The position numbers and the translations under genes were made by a program. From assembly GCA_002284615.2 (NCBI GenBank), contig MU069717.1, forward strand, positions 237,278 through 256,254: a DNA stretch of 18,977 nt, written 5' to 3'. The DNA is from Dunaliella salina. Its lineage: Eukaryota; Chlorophyta; Chlorophyceae; Chlamydomonadales; Dunaliellaceae. Each line of letters starts with the position of its first letter. Position 1 is the first letter of the stretch. Under the pieces are notes generated by a model. It saw nothing but the letters and a program-made list of their open reading frames with translations. It searched no databases and had not been told where the DNA came from. Positions 1 to 9,900 of the stretch are shown here, piece by piece.

Positions 1-95
1 ATCAAGCATCTAGGTAGATCAAGCATCTAGGTAGATCAAGCATCTAGGTAGATCAAGCATCTAGGTAGATCAAGCATCTAGGTAGATCAAGCATC
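1..95. repeat. 17-bp tandem repeat at window edge
   Basis: Five identical copies of ATCAAGCATCTAGGTAG, then a broken sixth ending near 95. It runs off the left edge, so the true copy number is unknown. It lies in the intron after exon 15. Confidence 0.95.
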
Positions 96-699
96 CTGAT
101 GAGCTGCATGTTGCAAGGAAATGCTGCAACCCCAACGTAACACGGCCAAGCACTTGTCTGCATGTCTCAAGCCCTGGATCTGATCTTGCATGTCCCGCAA
201 TCCCTACTGCATGCTCGTGAAGCTTTACCCTTTTCCCCCCTTTGACATGCGAACAACAACAAACTGTAACCCTTTCCTGAAGTAAAGGGCTGCGTGCACA
301 TCTGTCAGTGTTGATGTGCAGGTGGGACTTGCAGGGAGATGGAAGCGCAAACCAAGATCTAAAAGTAAACGCTTTTGTCATTGGCTGCACAACACTCTCG
401 TGTTTCAAGCAAAGTGGGGATGAAATACAAGCACAGAAAATGTGCCCGGGAGCTGTGTCTGAGAACTTCTCATTGAATGCTTGAGCAGTAGCACTCAATG
501 CAATGCTGGCAGGAAGTTGAAAGTGTCAGCACCCCAAGCAGTACGCCCTTGACAGATCAATTGCAAGTGTAAACCCCTCCCCCACAAAAAGGCCTTGAAC
601 ACTAGTTTAAATCGCTCTTGCTCATGAATTGTTGCAACTTCTTGGTTCATGACGATGATCACAGAACACAAATGTTGCAGGATGCAGAGGCATGCACAC
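96..699. other. Intron 15 (partial), no exon seen
   Basis: This stretch follows the exon 15 donor at 699. I searched the minus strand for the next NBD1 exon (Walker A GxxGxGK) and found none. The 142-codon minus frame at 70-498 has no recognisable domain and no ABC motif. Confidence 0.6.
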
Positions 700-926
700 C
701 TGTGGCAGCTGGAACTCTTTGCGCACTCCCCTCAGGAGCAGCACAGGCATGGTCAAGCTCTCCGTCAACACAGATCTCCCCCCTCCCCTCTGGTTCTGGG
801 GACTTGGTGTCAGGCTGTTGCTGGCAGGCTGGTTCTGCTGCTGCTCCAACTCAGCAAGGCTGTGTGTCACCTGACCCTGTCGAGGGGGCACTGCCAGGTC
901 CCACAGCTCCTCCACCAGCTCCACCT
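700..926 (-). CDS. ABCA exon 15: linker and first strand of NBD1
   Basis: Reads (E)VELVEELWDLAVPPRQ, a Gln/Ser-rich spacer, then SLTMPVLLLRGVRKEFQLPQ. The V-x-L-(R/x)-G-(V/L)-(R/x)-K-x-F pattern is the entry strand of ABC ATPase domains, about 25-30 residues before Walker A. The acceptor is CTTGCAAAG; AG completes the exon 14 Glu codon. The donor is CCACAG|GTGTGC. Walker A does not occur between 1 and 699, so NBD1 continues outside the window. An acceptor-side copy of the exon start lies at about 1061-1140. Confidence 0.8.
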
Positions 927-3900
927 CTTTGCAAGCAGTGTGTACCACAGTGGCGTAAAAGATGAGAATAGGAAAACAAATCTCGAAAGCATAGACATTT
1001 CATGTAGCTGTTGGATGAGTTGAGCAAGGTAATCAAAATTGATGGACAGACTTCAAAGGCTCTGTGTCTGCTGGCCTTGTTGGAGGTCACTGCCAAGTCC
1101 CACAGCATCTAAAACAGCTCCACCTCTTTGCAAAGAGAGTGCGACGTGGGAGGTAGCTGTTAGATCATTTCTGACATGAGCAGAAGCCAAGCTTGCCGTG
1201 CGGCTGCATGCATTAAAGAGATGACCTCCATTTTGTTTTACTAAAAAGCTCTAACAAAAACCCCCAGTCAACCCAGGATTTGAAACCCAGATCTCCTCTA
1301 AGGTAGGTCCACCCCATACACCAAGGACATGCCCTTGTACACCTTTGTCCAGCGACCAATTACTTGCAGGACATCTCCTCCTCTACCCATGTACACATCT
1401 GTCCAGCATCCAATGATTGAAGGACACATCCTCCTGTGCTTTTGTTCACCACTTTCCAGCCATCATTAAGTCAAGGGACACCTCCGCTACCCTTGTGCAC
1501 CTCTGTCCAGCTACCATTGAGTCAGACACATCCTTTTTTCCTTCCCTTGTGCACCTCTGCCCAACAACCATTCAGTTGAAGGACACACCCTCCATCCTAA
1601 AGAAAAAAAGGAGACTTTTCGCAGGCCAGCGGCCGTGCCCATCAAGGAAAGGTTTCTTCATCGACAAGCTAGCAGGGTCCTCACCAAGGGGACTTCCATC
1701 CTCATCTGGATGCACATCATCCACACCATGTCCCTTCCTTTATGCACCACGTCCTTGCCTGCATGCGCATCTTCCCACGTCGTGTCCTCACCTGCACGCG
1801 CTGAGCAGCCAAACTTCATGGCTGGAGACTTTAATCCCACCGTAACCTGTCTGTCAACTATCTTACTTGTACGCGCGTCATCCGCCATCACATCCTTACC
1901 TGCGCGCACATCATCCGAAACCATGTCCTTGCGCACGGCCGCCGCTGCCGCCCTTGTAGCTTCACTCACGTGCCCATCCTCCCCCTCCCTGTGGGCAGCC
2001 TTTGCTCTGACGCCACCCAGCATGCCCTGCAACCCCTTTTTCTGTGGCAGCTCGCTGTCGTTGCTGTCGACATCAGCTGCTTCTTCTGGGGGGTGCGCGC
2101 TCTCAATTTGTTGGTTGCGGCTGCTCATGCACCAGCGTACAGCTCTTGGAATGCATGTGAAGAGGAAGGATAGGGCATAGCGGATGCGAGTAGGGATGAG
2201 AGTAACCTGCAGTGATTGCCAGTATTTGCAAGTGATTACAGTGAATTTGTAGCCTTCTGCTAGGAAGGTTAGCTGCCCCGTTTTTCTCTAGTAAACTGAA
2301 AAATCTCAGCAGCTTGCAAAAACCTGGCAGTGCATGGCAACGTCAACAATGGTGGTCCCAAAGGTTATGCTACTCAACTTGCAGACAAGTGGGGCAAGCG
2401 CACATGGAATAGAGAACAGGGGTAGGGATGAGAGTAAACTGCAGTTATTGCAAGTTTTAACAAGTGCCCACGAGTCTTTACAATGGATTTTGAGCCCTCA
2501 GAGAGAACAATTCTCAGCCCAGCTTTCTCTCCTAACACTGAAAACCTCAGCAACCAGCAGTGATCAGGCAGAGGATGGCAAGATCAACAATGGCAGTTTC
2601 TCAGGGTATGCCCTTCAAGTTGCGGACGAGCGGAACAAATGCGCATGGAACAACATAAAAGGAGTGGGGATGAGAGTAACCTACGGTGAATTGGCAGCGG
2701 ATGGCAATAACAACAACGGTGGTCCCAAAGGGTATATGCCCTGCAAGTTGTGGGTGCGTGGGGCGAATGCGCATGGCACAAAGGAGGGATTAGTGTCCTC
2801 CTGCTGCGATCAGGCAGTGGATGGCAATGTGAACATTGGCAATCCCAAAGGGCATGCCTTTCTCAAGTCAAAAACAAAAAGAGGATGGATAGGGCACTGC
2901 AGGTGTTTGTAGGGATAAGAGCAACCTGCGGTTATCAGGCTGTGGATGGCAATGCCTTGACAATTGCAGACACAGTCAGACAATGGCAATCCCAGAGGGC
3001 ATGCCCTTAAAGTCACAAACAAAAAGAGGATGGATTAGGCACTGCAGGTGTTTGTAGGGGTAAGAGCAAACTGCAGTGATCAGGCTGTGGATGGCAATGC
3101 CTTGTGACAATTGCAGGAAAAGTCAGACAATGGCCATTCTAAAGGGCATGCCCTTCAAGTCACAAACACAAGGAGGAAGGATAGGGCACTGCAGGTGCAA
3201 GTAGGAATAAGGGTAACCTGCTGTGATCGGCTATGGGTGACAATGTCTTGACGATGGCAGACAACTTGAACGGCTTACAATGGCAACCCCAGAGGGTATG
3301 CCCTTCAACTTGCGAACAAACAAGAAAAAAACAAAGGAATTAGGGAAACATTTGTGCTCATATCATGCAGTGGACAGAATATGTATAGTATACTGGCTTG
3401 ACACACGAGCCACTATAAGCATCTCACAATTGCCACATCAGTTAAGGCAAAGAAAAAAAAGTTGCAAGCAAATCGGGCAAACATGCATGGAACAGAGGGA
3501 TGAAGAAAACAGGCCTCTTTCCATTGTTACGCCTTTGGGTACCATTTGGTGAGAGAGGAAGCCAGAGGTGACAAAAAGTGCAAGTACGGAAAGGCAAGCT
3601 CGTGACAAGGGGGGCGAGGGCACAAGTTCCGTTATCACCCACCACAATTTTCCTTGGTGAAGGTGAAACTGCCCCTACACCTTTGATCAATCCAGAAAAC
3701 CAGTAACCTGCAAACGTCTACCTAATTTGCACTTAAGCTGCCCATCCTGGAGAACATGTGCACAAAAAGCCCTGAGCCAAGTAAGCCATAGAAACCAGGC
3801 GCAATCACTGTAACCGTGATCCTCTGGAGCCACATGTCACCAGTAACCCTCCAGACACAATCAGCCTCCTCCTTGTCTTCTGATTGAAGAGACTTTTAAA

Positions 3901-6900
3901 TCAACATGCTTCCTGCCGTGCAAAATCTGCGTCTGTCAAGTCTTCCAATTCTCAGTGATATACCACTCAGCACAGATAACGTTCTCCAACCAAATAACCA
4001 GCATCCGTAACCATGATTCAGGAAATATGTAATTCAGCATTCAACATTCCTCTTTGTTGGTGCAATCTTGCCTCTTTGCAATTTTCTCCTTTTCTTGTTC
4101 CTCTGCTTTGGTTAATCTTTGCCAAACGCACCAAGTAGTGCTTACTATTATGATGAAATAACAAAAATACCATTAAAGATCTCCAACTTGAGGGCCCAAC
4201 ATGAGATGAAAACCAAATGACAAGAGGGTTGCTGTCATGCTGTAGAACGTGATCTGCGCATCTCTGCATCTACCAGGTGTGTTGAATCAGGACACAATCC
4301 TGACGTTTTCCTCTTCAACACACCTGATGTCAAAGCAATCCAACCAAGCACCACAGGGATCATCTTGATGAGTCTTTCAACACACCTGGTAGGTTTTCAC
4401 ACTCTCCTTGCCCCGTAGGTAAAACACGCAACACTGCGTGGATCATTGGCTCAACCTTGCCTCTTTGCTCCTTAGAGCCTCAGCCACCTTCAACACAGGA
4501 GCCCTTTAACACACCTGGTAGGTGAACCAAGCACCACCGCGAGGATCATCTGGGCCCAGCTTTGCACCCAGCATGAAGAATGGGTGCTTCCGAGGCCCAG
4601 TCAGGCCCTCCCCTCCAGCATCTGCACCCATCACCTGAAGCAATGAGAAAAAAAGGTAGGTCTACGCTAGACAACCAGCATTCACAGAACACTCAACAGT
4701 CAGGCCCTCCCCTCCAGCATCTGCACCCATCACCTGAAGCAGTGGGGAAAAAAGGTAGAAGGTCTGTGCTGGACAACCAGCATTTAGGAAAGACCCAACA
4801 GTCAGCACCGACGCCAATAGTGAGTCCCACCAAGCAGGAGGAGTGAGTAGGCTAGGTTTGAGCACCACACGCAGCGCCGCGTAGGCAACACACACTGTTG
4901 CATAGCTGCTAGCTACAGAGTGCGTTACTTGTAGAGCTACCGGCTATAAAGTAATGCCATGTGTAATGATTAGTGTTTATTTGCCAGAAGAGGCAAGATT
5001 CTCCAGCTCTTGCCTCTTTGACATGTGTGCTCAAGGACTTGCTCCTTCTCTGCTCTTTCCACAACCCTACTCAAATGCTTGCTTTGTCTCTTACCTTTGT
5101 GGAAACATGATCCTTGGATTCTTGCATCTATCTACTGCATCAGAATTACCCCTCACACCTGTGAGTACCAGGCGGCAAAGGACATGGCCACCACAGCATG
5201 AATGGCCATGAGGCCAAACGACATGGGGATGCCATTCTTCCGGTCATTGATGTTGCTGAAGCTCAGGCCTGGTGCACCTGTTGAGTTGGCCAGGAAGGCA
5301 TACTGTCCTGCCTCCCACCTGTGTGTGCCCATGATAGAAATGTTGGGTGAGACAATACTGCCGCAGATTCATGATGTCACTGAAGCTCAGGCCCGATGCA
5401 CCTGTTGGGTTGGCCAGGAAGGCAAACTGTCCCATCTACCACCTGCGTGCGCGCATGATAGAGGTATTTAGTGAGGCAATACTGCTGCAAATTTCATGTT
5501 GATGCTAAAGCTCAGGCCCAGTACACCTGCAAGGAAGGCATACTGTCCTGCCTCCCACCGCAAAGTGCGCGTACATGATAGAAGTAATGTGAGCAACAGT
5601 ACTGCTGCAAAGATTCACAATGCTGCCAAAAATCAGGCCCGGTGCACCTGTTGGGTTGGCAAGGAAGGCAAACCGTCCCATCTACCACCTGTGTGCGCGC
5701 ATGATAGAGGTATTTAGTGAGGCAATACTGCTGCAAATTTCATGTTGTTGCTACAGCTCAGGCCTAGTACACCTGCAAGGAAGGCATACTGTCCTGCCTC
5801 CCACCGCAAAGTGCGCGTACATGATAGAAGTGATGTGAGTGACAGCCTGCTGCAAATCGCACGGTGCTGCCAAAGATCAGGCCTGGTGCGCTTGTTGGTT
5901 TGGCAAGGAAAGCTTACTGTCCCGCCTCCCACCACACGGTGCACGTGTATGGAAGTGTTCTGTGCAACAGTGCTGCCGTCTGTCCACACCTGTACGCTTC
6001 CTTCCTTAATTTCCTTAATTGATGTGGGGAGTGTTTTCACTGTCTGCGTAGTTGTTCTTTTCTTTTCTTTTCACATGTAAGCTGGTCTGTGTGCCAGAGC
6101 ACTGACGGTGGTCCTTTCATATTCAGTCAGGCTTTGGACCTTTATCTTGTGTGCAGAGTCGGGATGCAGGGCTCACAGAAGTGATGCTATGATGGTGCAG
6201 CAATAGCGGCTTTTTTTCTGCCCTAAAGTAGGTGGATTTTGGACCTACATTCACGCACGTTGCTGCCGCAGTGGTTGAATTAAGTGATTTCAATTTTTTA
6301 CCAAGAAAATCCTGATTGTACATCCCAGGCAGCCACAAAGCAGTACTTGCTGCTGCCTCATGACCCCTTCCCAATCCGCTCTCTGGCACATTTGCATTGA
6401 TTCTGAGAGCGTTACACAGGAGAGCTCAACTGCGAGGCACTTACATTTTACTACAAGCAGAGTGCTTTGGCTGCTCTGATCATAATTTTTCATAGCAAAG
6501 CCATAGAAATCACCAGCTTCCCCTCTTCATTACAAGTGCAAGTATTGACGCATTCAGGTGTGTGTCTTTCAGAATTCAGATCAAAGCAGGGACTCACAGG
6601 GCTCTGAACAGGGCAAAAGGCGGGATAACAGCCTCCAAGACAATGGCAAGCCACTCTGGCCCAGATTGGACGAACTGCAAGCAAGCCAAAGGAAAGCAAA
6701 AGTTTGCATTGTTTCACTAGTGCCTCAGTCTTTCTGACCTTGTTGGCCTGAATCAACTTTGTACTTGAATGTTGCACGTGGAGTGCAGGGCCACAATCTG
6801 CTGCTCTTGATCTCCTGTCGTGGACCTCAAAGTTGAGGTTTGATGCCCTTGACAGGAGATCAGGGCCACAGAATGTCACTCTGCACTCTATGTAACTAAA

Positions 6901-9900
6901 AACAGCTTTCACCTTTGCTACATGCTTGGGATTGAGTTGGGTGAAGTCCAGACCAAGCACAAAACGCAACCATACTTTTGATTGCCCCATGTACTTGGTA
7001 CGTGGGGCGTTGAAAAGTGCTTGGTGTACACTTCCTTCCCTTAATGTGCGCGGCATCTGGCCTGCGTTGACTTTTCTGTTCTTTTTCTTTCTCAGGTGTG
7101 TACTCACCTGCACAACAACCAGGTTTGCGACCAAGCCACTGAAGATGAGGGCCGCTACTGCCGCCATTGTGCCTGTGATGACATCCTGCAGCACAAGGTA
7201 TTGCAGGAGCAAGCGATTTATGGAGCTACCTCACAGCGTCCACATCAATTTAGGGAGTGGTTCTGCTGCCAAGATAGCTCTCCGTCTGCTAGATCAGCCT
7301 GTAAAGCAGGTAGGATTTTCCTTTGCTTGTTTGACAATAGTGTCCCCTTGTACAACAGATATCACAACATGCTCTGCTTGTTAACTGTGAAGGTAAAGTC
7401 TACAATTGGTGGTATCTGGTATTGGCAAAATAATACCAAGTGGTAGAAGAGAGTGTGAACTGCCCTCATTAAGGCAAGGGGTTTCTTTCGCTTGTTGTGT
7501 GATGAAGGAAACCAAAGCGCCAGGTGAAGGAAAAACCTACGTGCTCGCGTGAAGCTGGTGGCTCACGCCTTGTCCCTCCCCTAACGCTGGCAGTTTGTTC
7601 CCTTTTCTACCAATTGGTATCATTCTACCGATACTAGACACCACCAATTGTAGGATCTTCTACCTTTACAGTTACCAACCAGAGCATGTTGCGATATTCA
7701 TTGTACGAAGGGTTGGTATTGAAACAAGCGTGGGCAAGGGGGGAGCAGAGAGGGTGGAGGCACCAGCGTTATGCCATTTGCTGCATAAAGCTGCTGGGGG
7801 CGTAAGGCTAAGTGAGGATACAGCTTTTGGGTATGGGCACACGGAGCAGCTGCAAGAATGAGGGTCCCAGGTACCAAAGCTGAAGCAAGCGCATTTAAGG
7901 CTAGCAGGCATGACAGCTGTCACTGACTCCTTTACCTCTTCACATCCTTGTTGAGCCCTTGGTGGAAGGGCTCATCAAGGATGTGAAGGAGGTGAAGGAG
8001 TCAGCGATAGCTAGGGTGGCCTGCATTGCCTTTATGTTGCGCAAGGAAAGTTGACTACAGCCATGGTGTTGGCCAGCATGTGGTTCAGGGAGGAGAGGGA
8101 TCGCTACCACAGCATGAGCGGGCGGATCCTTGCCCTTTTGACTCCTCAGCTGCCTGGGCCGCCCAGGCATGCAGCTCTTTTGGGCCAGTGTGTCTTTTTT
8201 CCCTTGATTGATGCAGGAAGAGTCTCCTCTGCCTGCAAGGCATCTCATTTTCTGCGAATAGATTATAGAACAGACATACACGAAGAGTAAGCAAAAATTG
8301 CTTCAACTACCCAGTTTCCCTTCGGAATAATAAATTGTTGCCTAACCACTCGACCCACTGCCAGCTCTTTCACTCGGCCTTTGAGCTCAAAGGCCAAGTT
8401 TGAGAGCTGCTTTGAGCTCAAAGGCCAAGTGCAAGAGCTGACAGCGGGTCAAGCGCAGGGGGTCCCAGCTCACGTGTGAAACTTTGAACGCTTAAAACTT
8501 TGCACAGAACCCTGGTAGCAGGATGAGAGGCAGTGCGTTGGAAAGCCTGTTCTGTTCAGCAATACTTATCATCTTGCTTTCAGGGTTCTGTGGTGATCTA
8601 TGCCACATCACAGATTGGACACCTTTTTGGCAGTGGATTTGAGGAACCTTTAGAATATTACTCTCGCCCAGCCAGACCACCAATTGCCCCCATTTTTTTT
8701 GGTGTCTACTGTATCACTTGATTTGAGGAACCTTTAGAATCTTACTCTCGCCCAGCCAGACCACCAATTGCCCCCATTTTTTTGGTGTCTACTATATCAC
8801 TACTACACACATTAGGGTAAATTTGACAAAATGGGGAACATCCCAGAAAAGTTTCCTAGCACTGACACCCCGAGTTGGGACCCCCTGGGTCAAGCGGGTG
8901 GGCAATAAGTACCAAGCTGCACAACCCCTTGAATGAATTGAAAAAAAAAGTGGGAAAAATGCACTGGTATGTGTAGTCGAATCCCCACCCCGCTTGAAGT
9001 AGATGGCCACTGTAACCGAACAACTTCTTCTTTTCTTATGCACAATTTGAAATGGCCACAATCTGGATTTGCGCATCATACAATCAAACCCAAAATCTTT
9101 CAGACTGCCTACTTTTGAATCGTTTGCCTCACACTGAGGTCAATGGCTCACCGTGTAAAACACGCTCATCCAGCTGGCCAGTCCAAACATGGAGTGGAAC
9201 CACAGAAGGTACATGACAATCTGCAGGTCAGGGGGGCGTTAGGCACACAGTAAGCACAGAATATATATGAAAATATGGAGGCAGAGAAACTCTCCCTACA
9301 TCAATTAAGTAAAAGGAGAATCACTGGCTCAGAAGAGCCGCGAGGCCCTTTTGGTGAGGACCCTCCTGGCTTGCTAATTAGGGTTTGATCCCTTAATGCA
9401 CGCGGCGTCTGGCCTGTCTACAGGTAGACTTTTCTTTTCCTTTTCTTACTCAGCGCTCACCTGCAAGCCTGGGGAGGTGTGAAGAAAGAGGCCGATGCCG
9501 CTTCCAGCCCCAAATCCGGCAAACACTATCATGTAAATGATGTACAAACCAAGGGCCCTGTACAGCATAGCACAGTACGGCACAGACAAGCACAAGGATC
9601 TGATTTGTTTGTCATCCATGCATACCCAGTGGCGTTTTGCATTCAAAGCGCATCAGTGGTAACTTGCATGCAAAGCGTCTTGTATGCACTCAAACTGCAG
9701 CAGCGGTGGTTTACATGCAAAGCGTATTGTATGCATTCAAAGTGCAGCAATGGTGACTTGCATTCCAAGTGCATCTTAAGCATTCAAAACCCATCCATGG
9801 TGATACGCACTCGAAGCGCATGCATTCAAAACTCATCAGTGGTGACTCACACTCAAAGCGCATCTAATGCATTCAAAGCGCATCAGTGGTGATTTGCATG

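Noticed and set aside
1635..2180. 181-codon plus-strand frame
   Set aside because: It is antisense to exon 14 and its donor array; Ser/Thr/Pro-rich with no domain.
6490..7212. 240-codon minus frame as a single-exon gene
   Set aside because: It is exon 11 plus read-through of intron 11 and an out-of-frame pass over exon 12. The spliced reading matches the ABCA family; the read-through does not.
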